A DNA stretch of 64,000 bases from Agromyces terreus (GTDB taxonomy: Bacteria > Actinomycetota > Actinomycetes > Actinomycetales > Microbacteriaceae): positions 248,001 to 312,000 of the forward strand of contig NZ_WBIS01000003.1 of NCBI RefSeq assembly GCF_009749465.1, written 5' to 3'. The notes beneath the pieces were generated by a model. It was not told the DNA's origin and did not search any database. It was given only the letters and a program-made list of their open reading frames with translations. Positions 9,787 to 18,206 of the stretch are shown here, one piece after another. The translations under genes were made by a program, and so were the position numbers. Within the stretch, counting starts at the first letter, position 1; every line of letters begins with the position of its first letter.

Positions 9787-10962
9787 GTGGCAGACCGCTC
9801 CGGCACCTTCGACGGCGTGCACCGTCGAAACCTCTCGAAAGTTCTCGCGCTCGCGCACCTCGAGGGGCCGCTCTCGCGCGCCCGGCTCACGATCGAGACC
9901 GGCCTGAACCGCTCGACCGTCGCCGCGCTCGCGGCCGAACTCGGTGAGCTCGGCCTCGTCGAGGAACGCGCACCCGACCCGACCAACCGCGTCGGTCGGC
10001 CCTCGCCCGTCGTCGCCGCGCATCCCTCGGTGCAGGCGATCGCGGTCAACCCCGAGGTCGACGCGATCACCGTCGCCGCGGTCGGCCTCAACGCGCAGAT
10101 CCTCGTGCGCGAGCGCCTCGAGGTCGATCGCCTCGTGAGCCCCGAGGAGACGGCCGAACTCGTCGCCGAGGTGGTGGGCCGCTGGCGCGCGCACGAGCTC
10201 GAGCAGGCACGTCTCGTCGGCATCGGCCTCGCCGTGCCCGGCCAGGTGCGATCCGACGACGGACTCGTGCGCTGGGCGCCGCACCTCGAGTGGACGGATG
10301 CCCCGGTGCGGGCGCTCGTCGAAGGCGCGACCGGGCTGCCGGCGGCGGTCGCCAACGACGCGAGCCTCGGCGCCCGCGCCGAGCATCTCTTCGGCGCCGG
10401 GCGCGGCGTCGACGACCTCGTCTACCTCAACGGCGGCGCGAGCGGCATCGGCGGCGGTCTCGTCGTCGGCGGCCGCCTCGTGGGCGGCACGCGCGGCTAC
10501 GCGGGGGAGTTCGGGCAGAACCGACCGGGCATCGCCAGGCCCGAGGATCGTCGGGCGCCCGACGGCGTGCTCGAAGACGAGGTGAGCCGTGCCCGGCTGC
10601 TCGAGGTCGTCGGCCTCGGGCACGCCGACGAGCCGACGCTCGCCGCCGAGCTCGCGACCCGGGTCGCCGCCGGCGATGCCGCCGTGGCCGACGAGCTCGC
10701 GCGGCAGCAGCGCATCCTCGCGACCGCGCTCGGCAATGCGATCAACGTGCTGAACCCCTCGCTCATCGTGCTGGGCGGGTTCCTCGCCACGCTCGCGACG
10801 CACGACCCCGAGGCGCTCGACGCCGCGGTCGCCGACCAGGCGCTGCCCGTGGCTTCCGAGGGCCTGGCGATCCGGGTCGCCGAGCTCGGCGAGCACCGGC
10901 TGCTCATCGGGGCGGCCGAGCTCGCGTTCGCGGGCCTCCTGGCGGATCCGCTCGCCGGGTGA
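9787..10962 (+). CDS. ROK-family transcriptional regulator (XylR/NagC-like)
   Basis: 391 aa from a GTG at 9787; the frame also opens at ATG 9745, which would add 14 residues but lies close to the divergent promoter and has no ribosome site. Residues about 10-70 form a winged helix-turn-helix (HRRNLSKVLALAHLEGPLSR...LNRSTVAALAAELGELGLV), then a ROK sugar-kinase-like domain (GIGLAVPGQV, AVANDASLGARAE, YLNGGASGIGGGLVVGG). The usual His/Cys zinc motif after the GxxGExG segment is absent: the sequence reads GYAGEFGQNRPGIA and has no CxCG. Divergent from the xylo-oligosaccharide operon and probably its regulator. Confidence 0.88.
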   Translation: MADRSGTFDGVHRRNLSKVLALAHLEGPLSRARLTIETGLNRSTVAALAAELGELGLVEERAPDPTNRVGRPSPVVAAHPSVQAIAVNPEVDAITVAAVGLNAQILVRERLEVDRLVSPEETAELVAEVVGRWRAHELEQARLVGIGLAVPGQVRSDDGLVRWAPHLEWTDAPVRALVEGATGLPAAVANDASLGARAEHLFGAGRGVDDLVYLNGGASGIGGGLVVGGRLVGGTRGYAGEFGQNRPGIARPEDRRAPDGVLEDEVSRARLLEVVGLGHADEPTLAAELATRVAAGDAAVADELARQQRILATALGNAINVLNPSLIVLGGFLATLATHDPEALDAAVADQALPVASEGLAIRVAELGEHRLLIGAAELAFAGLLADPLAG

Positions 10963-10977
10963 GGGTGCGGATGCGCG

Positions 10978-11050
10978 GCATCCGCTCGAGGCATCCGCTC
11001 GAGGCATCCGCTCGCGGCATCCGCTCGCGGCATCCGCTCGAGGCATCCGC
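10978..11050. repeat. 13-bp direct tandem repeat, 5.6 copies
   Basis: Five full units of GCATCCGCTCG(A/C)G at 10978, 10991, 11004, 11017 and 11030 plus a partial unit at 11043. A complementary GCGGATGC at 10968-10975 lets the first unit fold back. The unit contains the GGCATCCG word seen throughout the window. It lies just 3' of the ROK gene. Confidence 0.9.
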
Positions 11051-11084
11051 CTCAACCGTGCCGGCCGGCGCCGGGTTCAGGTCG

Positions 11085-11161
11085 CCCGATTCGGTGATTC
11101 TTCCGCCGCGCCGTCGTGCGGCCTCGCTCGCCCGGCGTGTCGACCGAATCTCCGAATCGGG
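11085..11161. repeat. Dispersed palindrome, type D (copy 1)
   Basis: Terminal arms CCCGATTCGGTGATTC (11085-11100) and GAATCTCCGAATCGGG (11146-11161) pair with one mismatch in 16. The inner part includes GGCGTGTCGACCGAATC, nearly identical to the right half of the copy at 56749-56821. It is one of several related intergenic palindromes in this window. Confidence 0.75.
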
Positions 11162-11180
11162 CAGCGCCCGCCGAGGGGAC

Positions 11181-11234
11181 TTGCTTGGGGGAGGGGGGCC
11201 GCGGCTACAATCGAACACAGTCGAATCGATTCGA
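11181..11234 (+). promoter_or_regulatory. Probable promoter and palindromic operator of the MFS gene
   Basis: TTGCTT (11181-11186) and TACAAT (11206-11211, 5 of 6) are 19 bp apart, slightly long. The perfect 14-bp palindrome TCGAATCGATTCGA (11221-11234) sits just after the expected start site. The leader to the ATG at 11345 would be about 125 nt. No regulator gene is adjacent. Confidence 0.45.
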
Positions 11235-11344
11235 GCCCGGCAATGGTCGAATCGCACCATGGCGGCGTCCCGCGGGGCGCCGTTCCCCTGTCTCCCGGCG
11301 TCCGAGGGCGTGCGCCGCCGCATCCGAGCACGCCTGGATCCCGC

Positions 11345-12619
11345 ATGTCTGCAACCGCCTCGATTCCCATCATCCGCCCCGACGACTACTCGGCGCCGAC
11401 CCACCCGGGCGACCTCCTGACCCGTCGTCAGCGGCTCGTCTACGTGCTCGTGCTCGGCGCCCTCACCGCGCTCGGCCCGTTCACGGTCGACCTCTACCTG
11501 CCGGCGTTCCCCGTGCTGCAGGACGAGCTCGGCGTCTCGGCCGCGGCCGTGCAGCTGACCCTCACGGGCACGATGATCGGCTTCGGGTTCGGCCAGCTCA
11601 TCGTCGGCCCGTGGAGCGACAAGGTCGGCCGGCGGCTGCCGCTGATCCTCGCCACGGCGCTGCACATCGCGGCATCCGTCGGGGCGGCGTTCGCGCCCGA
11701 CATCGTGTGGCTGAGCGTCTTCCGCCTGCTCCAGGGCTTCGGGGCCGCGGCCGGCGGCGTGGTCGCGATGGCGATGGTGCGCGACCTGTTCGGCGGCAAG
11801 CCGCTCGTGCGCATGCTCTCCCGCCTCGCGCTCGTGAACGGCCTCGCGCCCGTGCTCGCGCCGGTCATCGGCTCGCAGCTGCTCGGCATCATGGACTGGC
11901 GCGGCATCTTCGTCGTGCTCGCCGTCTACGGCCTCGTCGTCGTGCTCGCCGTGATGTTCCTCATCGTCGAGACGCTGCCGGCGTCGCGTCGCCACGTCGC
12001 CGGGCACTCGACGCTCCGCGACCGCTACAAGGCGCTGTTCCGCGACCGCGTCTACCTCGGCGCCGCGATCATCGGCGGCATGACCTTCACGGGGCTCTTC
12101 GGCTACCTGTCGACGTCGTCGTTCCTCTTCCAGGAGGTCTACGCGTTCACCGCGCAGCAGTACGGCATCCTCTTCGCCGTCAACTCCGTCGGCGTCATCA
12201 TCGGCGTGCAGACGAGCTCGCGGCTCATGCGCGGACCGGTGGCGCCGCAGTGGATCCTCGCGTGCACCACCGTCGTGCACCTCGCCATGGCCGTGGCGAT
12301 CATGGTGCTCGACTCGTCGGGCGCCGGGTTCTGGGGCACCGCGATCCCGCTCTGGATCTACATCCTCGCGTGCGGCTTCTCGTTCCCGGCCGTGCAGGTG
12401 CTCGCGCTCGCGCACCACGGCGCCGAGGCCGGCACCGCCGCGTCGCTGCTCGGCGCGCTGAACTTCGGGCTCGCGGGGCTCATCTCGCCGCTGATCGGCC
12501 TCATGGGCGTGGGCAGCGCGGTGCCGATGGCGATCGTGCAGACGGCCGCCGCCGCGATCGCGATCACCGCGCTCTGGCTGCTCGTGCGCCCGAAGACGGT
12601 GCCGCCGCTCGGCGACTGA
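11345..12619 (+). CDS. MFS drug-resistance transporter (Bcr/CflA type)
   Basis: A 424-aa, 12-segment membrane exporter. TALGPFTVDLYLPAFPVLQ in helix 1, GQLIVGPWSDKVGRR (loop 2-3 MFS motif) and RLLQGFGAAAGGVVAMAMVRDLF in helix 4-5 are hallmarks of the Bcr/CflA drug:proton antiporters. The open frame extends to 11243, but those extra 34 residues (Pro/Gly/Arg-rich) do not look like the family; MSATASIPIIRPDDY at 11345 does. No strong ribosome site precedes it. Substrate is unknown; the family exports bicyclomycin, chloramphenicol or sulfonamides in other bacteria. Confidence 0.9.
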   Translation: MSATASIPIIRPDDYSAPTHPGDLLTRRQRLVYVLVLGALTALGPFTVDLYLPAFPVLQDELGVSAAAVQLTLTGTMIGFGFGQLIVGPWSDKVGRRLPLILATALHIAASVGAAFAPDIVWLSVFRLLQGFGAAAGGVVAMAMVRDLFGGKPLVRMLSRLALVNGLAPVLAPVIGSQLLGIMDWRGIFVVLAVYGLVVVLAVMFLIVETLPASRRHVAGHSTLRDRYKALFRDRVYLGAAIIGGMTFTGLFGYLSTSSFLFQEVYAFTAQQYGILFAVNSVGVIIGVQTSSRLMRGPVAPQWILACTTVVHLAMAVAIMVLDSSGAGFWGTAIPLWIYILACGFSFPAVQVLALAHHGAEAGTAASLLGALNFGLAGLISPLIGLMGVGSAVPMAIVQTAAAAIAITALWLLVRPKTVPPLGD

Positions 12620-12620
12620 G

Positions 12621-12660
12621 ACGCCGGGCGGATGCCTCGGGCGCGACGACCGCCCGGCGT
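12621..12660 (+). terminator. Hairpin terminator after the MFS gene
   Basis: ACGCCGGGCGG (12621-12631) pairs perfectly with CCGCCCGGCGT (12650-12660) immediately after the MFS stop codon, with an 18-nt loop holding a GGATGCC word. There is no T tract, as often in high-GC genomes. Confidence 0.6.
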
Positions 12661-12759
12661 GACGGCGCGGCTCGGCCCCGGCGGACTCAACCCCGCCGGA
12701 CGGTGACGGATGCCGCGTGCCGCCGTCGCGGCATCCGTCGCCGTCGCTACCGTTGGGGA

Positions 12760-13518
12760 ATGACCGAGCCCGACGAGACCGCGCACCCGGCCGACGACCT
12801 GGCGCCGCCGCAGCGCGCCGCCCAGGTGCGGCGCGTCGGGCGTCGGGCACCGCTGCTCGGCGGTATCGCGGCCGTCGTGATCGCGGTGCTGCTCGGGCTC
12901 CTGATCCTCGTGCGCAACGGCAACCTGCCGCTCGGCATCGACGAGGAGTGGTCGGTCGAGCTGCTCGAGACGCATGCTGCGTGGGCCGATGCGTTCGCGC
13001 TCTTCATGAACGCGCTGGGCGGCGGCATCGTGGGCGTGATCGTCGTGCCGGTCGCGATCGCGATCGCGCTCCTCGTGCTGCGGCGGCCGTGGGCGGCGCT
13101 CTACTTCGTCGTCGCGTCGGCTGCGAGCGCCCTGGTCGTGCAGCTGCTGAAGGAGCTCGTCGGCCGGCCGCGGCCCGAGCTGATGATGGTGCCGAGCGAC
13201 TTCGGCTCGTTCCCCTCTGGGCACGTGGCGAACGCGGCGACCATCGCGGTGGCCCTCGGCGTGATCTTCCCGCGCGTCTGGGTGTGGGTCGCGGGCGCGG
13301 TCTACACGGTGCTCATGGCGATCAGCCGCACCTACCTCGGGGTGCACTGGCTCACCGACACGATCGGGGGCGCGCTCGTCGGAGCGGGCGTCGCGTTCCT
13401 GCTGTGGGCGGCGTTCGCGGTGCCGCTCGAACGCGAGCGGTTGGCGAGGCTCTCCCGTATCTCGGAGCGCAACGCCGCCTTCGCGCAGGCGCACGTGACA
13501 CCCCCACGGGGGCGATGA
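12760..13518 (+). CDS. PAP2-family membrane phosphatase
   Basis: A 252-aa membrane protein that probably dephosphorylates a lipid phosphate such as undecaprenyl diphosphate or phosphatidic acid. The acid-phosphatase signature is complete: KELVGRPRP, FPSGHVANA and SRTYLGVHWLTD, with catalytic His in the second and third motifs. There is one N-terminal membrane anchor after a charged 30-residue tail and about four more segments. ATG at 12760 has TTGGGGA just upstream. Between the MFS gene and the arabinose regulator, it appears to be its own unit. Exact substrate cannot be told. Confidence 0.9.
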   Translation: MTEPDETAHPADDLAPPQRAAQVRRVGRRAPLLGGIAAVVIAVLLGLLILVRNGNLPLGIDEEWSVELLETHAAWADAFALFMNALGGGIVGVIVVPVAIAIALLVLRRPWAALYFVVASAASALVVQLLKELVGRPRPELMMVPSDFGSFPSGHVANAATIAVALGVIFPRVWVWVAGAVYTVLMAISRTYLGVHWLTDTIGGALVGAGVAFLLWAAFAVPLERERLARLSRISERNAAFAQAHVTPPRGR

Positions 13519-13536
13519 GCTGCGCGCATCCGGGGA

Positions 13537-13550
13537 CTACAACGTTGTAG
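13537..13550 (+). promoter_or_regulatory. Palindromic operator in front of the arabinose LacI gene
   Basis: CTACAACGTTGTAG is a perfect 14-bp palindrome 28 bp before the regulator start, overlapping a TAGAGT -10-like hexamer (13548-13553). The same core recurs twice in front of the binding-protein gene, which argues for autoregulation plus control of the transport operon by this LacI protein. Confidence 0.7.
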
Positions 13551-13578
13551 AGTACCCGCAGGAAACCCGGGAGGCGAC

Positions 13579-14607
13579 ATGTCCGTGACGTTGCACGACG
13601 TGGCGCGCGTCGCCGGCGTCTCGATCAAGACGGTCTCGAACGTCATCAACGCGTATCCGCACATCCGCCCGGCCACCAGGCAACGCGTCGAGGCGGCGAT
13701 CGCCGAGCTCGGCTACGTGCCCAACCTCACGGCGCGCAGCCTGAAATCGGGCCGCACCGGCGCCATCGCTCTCGCCGTGCCCGAACTCGGGCTGAGCTAC
13801 TTCGCCGAGCTCGCGGCATCCGTCATCGAAGCGGCCGAGGCCGCCGGACTCGTCGTGCTCGTCGAGCAGACGGGCGGCGACCGCGAGCGCGAGATCGACC
13901 TCCTGCGCAGCCCGCGGTTGAAGATGACCGACGGCCTCATCTTCAGCGCGCTCGGCATGAGCGAGGCCGATGTCGCGAGCCTCTCGGTCGACTACCCCCT
14001 CGTGCTCCTCGGCGAACGCATCTTCGGCGGCCCGACCGATCACGTGACCATGCGCAACGTCGAGGCGGCGCGCGCCGCGACCGAGTACCTCATCGCCTCC
14101 GGGCGCCGCCGCATCGCCGTCGTCGGGGCCCACGAGGGCGAGGTCGTCGGATCCGCGGCGCTGCGCATGCAGGGCCACCTCGAGGCGCTCGAGGCGCACG
14201 GCATCCCGTACGACGAGTCGCTCATCGGGTACACCACGCTGTGGCACCGCTCGAACGGCGCCCGCTCGATGACCGAACTGCTCGAGCGCGGCGTCGAGTT
14301 CGACGCGGTGTTCGGCCTGAACGACACCCTCGCCCTCGGCGCGATGCGCGTGCTCCAGGTGTCGGGCCGACGGGTGCCCGAAGACGTCGCGGTCATGGGC
14401 TTCGACGACCTCGACGAGGCGGGCTACTCGATCCCGTCGCTCACGACGGTCGATCCCGGGCGCGCGTGGATCGCCCGGACGGCGGTGGAAACGCTCGTCG
14501 AGCGCATCGCCAAGGGCGGCGACGTCGGTCCCGCACGGCTGCAGCTGGCCGACTTCCGCATCGTCGAGCGCGAGTCCGCCGTCGCCGAGGTCGCGCAGCG
14601 CGTCTGA
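13579..14607 (+). CDS. LacI-family regulator of the arabinose/arabinan locus
   Basis: A 342-aa repressor with an N-terminal helix-turn-helix (TLHDVARVAGVSIKTVSNVI) and a sugar-binding effector domain (GLIFSALGMSEADV, FDAVFGLNDTLALGAM, VAVMGFDDLDEAGY). The ATG at 13579 follows GGGAGG by 6 nt. Palindromes with the core ACAACGTTGT lie upstream of this gene and twice upstream of the next operon. Because the operon encodes arabinan/arabinoside transport and cleavage, the effector is probably L-arabinose or an oligomer; that is inference. Confidence 0.92.
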   Translation: MSVTLHDVARVAGVSIKTVSNVINAYPHIRPATRQRVEAAIAELGYVPNLTARSLKSGRTGAIALAVPELGLSYFAELAASVIEAAEAAGLVVLVEQTGGDREREIDLLRSPRLKMTDGLIFSALGMSEADVASLSVDYPLVLLGERIFGGPTDHVTMRNVEAARAATEYLIASGRRRIAVVGAHEGEVVGSAALRMQGHLEALEAHGIPYDESLIGYTTLWHRSNGARSMTELLERGVEFDAVFGLNDTLALGAMRVLQVSGRRVPEDVAVMGFDDLDEAGYSIPSLTTVDPGRAWIARTAVETLVERIAKGGDVGPARLQLADFRIVERESAVAEVAQRV

Positions 14608-14634
14608 GCGGCGACGGGCCCGTCCCGAATGCAC

Positions 14635-14694
14635 TTGACAGCGTCCGCACCCTTGGGCATCATGTCTCTACAACGTTTACTTTACAACGTTGTA
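14635..14694 (+). promoter_or_regulatory. Promoter with two tandem LacI-type operators
   Basis: A consensus -35 TTGACA (14635-14640), 17-bp spacer and CATCAT -10 (14658-14663) are followed by CTACAACGTTTAC (14668-14680, imperfect copy) and the perfect TACAACGTTGTA (14683-14694). Both boxes lie at and just after the start site and match the 13537 operator. The two boxes are about 15 bp apart centre to centre. Confidence 0.75.
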
Positions 14695-14757
14695 CAACCT
14701 CAGCACCGAGCAACACCCAGACAGAGTTGTCCACCGCAACAGAAAGAGCACCGCACG

Positions 14758-16089
14758 ATGAAGAGCAAGCTCATCGCCGTCGGCGGCACGGTCGCCATCG
14801 CGGCCGCTGCCCTCACCGGCTGCAGCGCAGGCGAGTCCTCCGCAACGGAATGCACCAACGAGATCGTGAACGCCGACGCCACCCAGGTGAGCGTCTGGGC
14901 CTGGTACCCGGCGTTCGAAGAGGTCGTCGACCTGTTCAACGAGAACCACGACGACGTCCAGATCTGCTGGACCAACGCCGGCCAGGGCAACGACGAGTAC
15001 ACGAAGTTCTCGACCGCCCTCGAGGCCGGCTCGGGCGCCCCCGACGTCATCATGCTGGAGTCCGAGGTGCTCTCGAGCTTCTCGATCCGCGACGGCCTCG
15101 TCGACCTCACCGAGTACGGCTCCGACGAGGTGAAGGACAACTACAGCGAGGGCGCCTGGAAGGACGTCTCGAGCGGCGCCGCGGTCTACGCGATCCCGGT
15201 CGACGGCGGCCCCATGGGCATGCTGTACCGCCAGGACATCCTCGACGAGTACGGCATCGCCGCCCCGACCACGTGGGACGAGTTCGCCGCCGCCGCGCAG
15301 GCCCTGAAGGACGCCGGCGCACCCGGCGTGCTGGCCGACTTCCCGACCAACGGCCGCGCCTACAACCAGGCGCTCTTCGCACAGGCCGGCTCCGTGCCGT
15401 TCGAGTACGACAACGCCAACCCGACCGAGATCGGTATCGAGGTCAACGACGAGGGCGCGAAGAAGGTCAACGCCTACTGGAACGACCTCGTCTCGAAGGG
15501 CCTCGTCGCCACCGACGACGCGTTCACCGCCGACTACAACACGAAGCTCGTCGACGGCAGCTACGCCATCTACGTCGCCGCGGCCTGGGGCCCCGGCTAC
15601 CTCGGAGGACTGTCCGACGCCGACAGCGACGCCGTGTGGCGTGCCGCGCCGGTTCCCCAGTGGGACGCCGCGAACCCGGTGCAGATCAACTGGGGCGGCT
15701 CGACGTTCGCCGTGACGAGCCAGGCGAAGGACAAGGAGGCGGCCGCGGTCGTCGCCAAGGAGGTCTTCGGCACCGAGGAGGCGTGGAAGATCGGCATCGA
15801 GCAGGCCGCGCTGTTCCCGCTGTGGAAGCCCATCCTCGAGTCCGACTACTTCCGCGACCTCGAGTACCCGTTCTTCGGCGGGCAGCAGATCAACAAGGAC
15901 GTCTTCCTCGAGGCGGCGGCCGGCTACACCGGCTTCACGTTCAGCCCGTTCCAGAACTACGCGTACGACCAGCTCACCGAGCAGCTCTACGCGATGACGC
16001 AGGGCGAGAAGGACTCCGACACGGCGCTCGACGACCTGCAGGCCTCGCTCGAGGCGTACGCCGGCGAGCAGGGCTTCACGCTGAAGTAG
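14758..16089 (+). CDS. ABC transporter sugar-binding lipoprotein (arabinose locus)
   Basis: A 443-aa solute-binding protein. The signal peptide MKSKLIAVGGTVAIAAAALT ends at the lipobox LTGC. The mature region has VSVWAWYPAFEEVVDLFNEN, GAPDVIMLESE and YAIPVDGGPMGMLY, typical of family 1 binding proteins. The reading frame is open from 14629, but those codons overlap the promoter and operators; AAAGAG and the lipobox geometry fix the start at 14758. It is followed by a strong hairpin and then two permeases, the usual layout giving excess binding protein. Likely ligand: arabinose or arabino-oligosaccharides. Confidence 0.94.
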   Translation: MKSKLIAVGGTVAIAAAALTGCSAGESSATECTNEIVNADATQVSVWAWYPAFEEVVDLFNENHDDVQICWTNAGQGNDEYTKFSTALEAGSGAPDVIMLESEVLSSFSIRDGLVDLTEYGSDEVKDNYSEGAWKDVSSGAAVYAIPVDGGPMGMLYRQDILDEYGIAAPTTWDEFAAAAQALKDAGAPGVLADFPTNGRAYNQALFAQAGSVPFEYDNANPTEIGIEVNDEGAKKVNAYWNDLVSKGLVATDDAFTADYNTKLVDGSYAIYVAAAWGPGYLGGLSDADSDAVWRAAPVPQWDAANPVQINWGGSTFAVTSQAKDKEAAAVVAKEVFGTEEAWKIGIEQAALFPLWKPILESDYFRDLEYPFFGGQQINKDVFLEAAAGYTGFTFSPFQNYAYDQLTEQLYAMTQGEKDSDTALDDLQASLEAYAGEQGFTLK

Positions 16090-16110
16090 TCCGCTGATGT
16101 GATCAGGGCA

Positions 16111-16148
16111 GGGCGGATGCCTCGCGGCCGACCCCGAGGCATCCGCCC
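16111..16148 (+). terminator. Attenuating hairpin between binding protein and permeases
   Basis: GGGCGGATGCCTCG (16111-16124) pairs perfectly with CGAGGCATCCGCCC (16135-16148), loop 10 nt. Located in the 110-bp gap after the binding-protein gene, it could stabilise the upstream message or end part of transcription, lowering permease expression. Confidence 0.6.
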
Positions 16149-16199
16149 CGCCCCTCCAGCACCGACGCACGACCGACCGCCTCACCGAGGAGAGCGAGC

Positions 16200-17156
16200 A
16201 TGACCACCCAGACCACCGCCGCGGCGCCGCCCGCGGCGACGCAAGGCAGCCGCGCACCGCGCCGGCCGCGCGGCTCGAGGCTCGAGCAGCGCCGCCAACG
16301 CTGGGGCTGGCTATTCGTCAGCCCGTTCCTGGCGGTGTTCGCGCTGTTCCTGGTGTTCCCGCTGTTCTACGCGTTCGGCATGAGCCTGTTCACGTCGACC
16401 CTCGCGACCGGCACCAAGTTCACGGGCATCGACAACTACGTCAAGGCCTTCACCGACCCGCTCTTCATGGAGGGGCTGCTGCGCGTCGCCGCGTTCGCGA
16501 TCGTCATGATCCCGGCGCAGCTCATCGTCGCCCTCGCGGCGGCCCTCGTGCTCGACTCGCTCACGTCGTGGCTCTCCAAGCTCTCGCGGCTGCTCATCTT
16601 CGTGCCCTACGCGATCCCGGTCGTGATCGGCGCGCTCATGTGGAGCTTCCTCTACAGCCCGAAGTTCGGCCCGAGCGCCACCCTCTTCACGGCCGTCGGG
16701 CTGCCGACCCCCGACTTCCTCGCCTCCGACACGGTCTTCGGCAGCCTCGTGAACATCGTCACCTGGCAGTGGTCGGGCTACTACATGGTCGTCATCTACG
16801 CGGCGCTGCGCTCGATCGATCCGTCGATCTACGAGGCCGCCCGCATCGACGGCGCGAACGGCTGGCAGACGGCGACGCGCATCAAGCTGCCGATGATCTC
16901 CTCGTCGATGGTCATGGTCATCACGTTCGCCCTCATCGGCACGCTCCAGTTCTTCACCGAACCCGTGGTGCTGCGCAACATCGCCCAGGGCGCGATCGAC
17001 GCGGCCTACACGCCGAACATGTACGCGTACTCGCTGGCCTTCTCGTACAGCCAGTTCAACTACGCCTCGGCGATCGCGTTCTCGCTCGGCGCCCTCGTGT
17101 TCGCCGGTTCGTACCTCTTCCTCTTCCTCACCCGCAAGCAGAGCGGACTCAAGTGA
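16200..17156 (+). CDS. ABC sugar transporter permease (MalF type)
   Basis: A 318-aa CUT1 permease with a charged 35-residue N-terminus and six membrane segments (first: GWLFVSPFLAVFALFLVFPL). EAA loop: IYEAARIDGANGWQTA. GAGGAGAG lies a few bases before the ATG. The stop shares one base with the next permease start (TGATG). Together with the partner permease it forms the channel for the arabinose-locus transporter; the ATPase must be encoded elsewhere. Confidence 0.93.
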   Translation: MTTQTTAAAPPAATQGSRAPRRPRGSRLEQRRQRWGWLFVSPFLAVFALFLVFPLFYAFGMSLFTSTLATGTKFTGIDNYVKAFTDPLFMEGLLRVAAFAIVMIPAQLIVALAAALVLDSLTSWLSKLSRLLIFVPYAIPVVIGALMWSFLYSPKFGPSATLFTAVGLPTPDFLASDTVFGSLVNIVTWQWSGYYMVVIYAALRSIDPSIYEAARIDGANGWQTATRIKLPMISSSMVMVITFALIGTLQFFTEPVVLRNIAQGAIDAAYTPNMYAYSLAFSYSQFNYASAIAFSLGALVFAGSYLFLFLTRKQSGLK

Positions 17157-18097
17157 TGGCCATCTTCGCCAACGACGCCGCCCCGAAGGACGCGCTCACC
17201 ACGGTGACGGGCGTTCCCGACCACGACTTCCGCGGGCCCCGCGGCAAGCGCCGCTCCGGCGGGCGCCGCATCGGCTCGCACGTGTTCCTCATCATCCTCG
17301 CGATCTACTTCATCGTGCCGATCTGGTGGCTCTTCGTCGCCGCGACGAAGGACACCGCGGGCCTCTTCGGCAGCCCCGCGTTCTGGTTCGACGGCGACTT
17401 CGCCTTCTTCGCGAACGTCGCCGAGCTGTTCACCCATCAGGGCGGCATCTACTGGCGCTGGCTCGGGAACTCGTTCCTCTACGCGTTCGCCGGCGGCGTC
17501 GGGGCGACGATCCTCGCGATCCTCGCGGGCTACGGCTTCGCGAAGTACCGCTTCCGCGGGCGCAACGGCGTGTTCGGCGTCATCCTCGGCTCGGTCATGG
17601 TGCCGCTCACGGCCCTCGTGATCCCGACGTTCATGCTGCTGAGCCAGTACGGCATCATCAACACGCCGTGGGCCGTGATCCTCCCGTCGCTGCTCAGCCC
17701 GTTCGGCGTCTACCTCATGCGCGTCTACACGCAGGACGCCGTGCCCGACGAGATGCTCGAGGCCGCCCGCATCGACGGCGCCGGCGAGATCCGCACGTTC
17801 TTCCAGGTGGCGCTGCCGATGCTGAAGCCCGCGATCGTGACGGTGCTGCTCCTCTCGGTCGTCGGCACGTGGAACAACTTCTTCCTGCCGCTCGCCGTGC
17901 TCACCGACCCGCAGCTGCTGCCCGTCACCGTCGGCCTGAACCGCTGGACCGCGCTCTCGAACGCGGGCGCCGGCGGCGAGCAGGTCTGGAACCTCATCAC
18001 CTCGGGCGCGTTCATCTCGGTGATCCCGCTCGTGCTCTCCTTCCTGTTCCTCCAGCGCTACTGGCAGGGCGGGCTGGCCATCGGATCGATCAAGTGA
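17156..18097 (+). CDS. ABC sugar transporter permease (MalG type)
   Basis: A 313-aa CUT1 permease starting at the ATG that overlaps the previous stop. The long frame upstream of this point is a shadow of the other permease. Six membrane segments begin at VFLIILAIYFIVPIWWLFVA; the EAA loop is LEAARIDGAGEIRTFF. After the stop lies a perfect 18-bp palindrome, then the arabinofuranosidase gene. Confidence 0.93.
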   Translation: MAIFANDAAPKDALTTVTGVPDHDFRGPRGKRRSGGRRIGSHVFLIILAIYFIVPIWWLFVAATKDTAGLFGSPAFWFDGDFAFFANVAELFTHQGGIYWRWLGNSFLYAFAGGVGATILAILAGYGFAKYRFRGRNGVFGVILGSVMVPLTALVIPTFMLLSQYGIINTPWAVILPSLLSPFGVYLMRVYTQDAVPDEMLEAARIDGAGEIRTFFQVALPMLKPAIVTVLLLSVVGTWNNFFLPLAVLTDPQLLPVTVGLNRWTALSNAGAGGEQVWNLITSGAFISVIPLVLSFLFLQRYWQGGLAIGSIK

Positions 18098-18115
18098 CGG
18101 ATGCCGCGGCATCCG
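18098..18115. repeat. Perfect 18-bp palindrome CGGATGCCGCGGCATCCG
   Basis: Starts directly after the permease stop codon. The same 18-mer occurs at 35054, 63900 and 63932, always between genes. It is built from the GGATGCC word and its complement and could act as a hairpin at message ends. Confidence 0.85.
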
Positions 18116-18206
18116 CTCGCCCTGCGACCCGCGCCCCGGCCCACCGGCCCACGACCTCGACCTCGACTCGGATCACGACCTCCGAGCCCGACCTGAAAGA
18201 AGCACC

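Noticed and set aside
9643..11055. Upstream extension of the binding-protein frame to 902 codons
   Set aside because: It runs antisense through the ROK gene and across a clear promoter; the lipoprotein signal peptide fixes the real start at about 9642.
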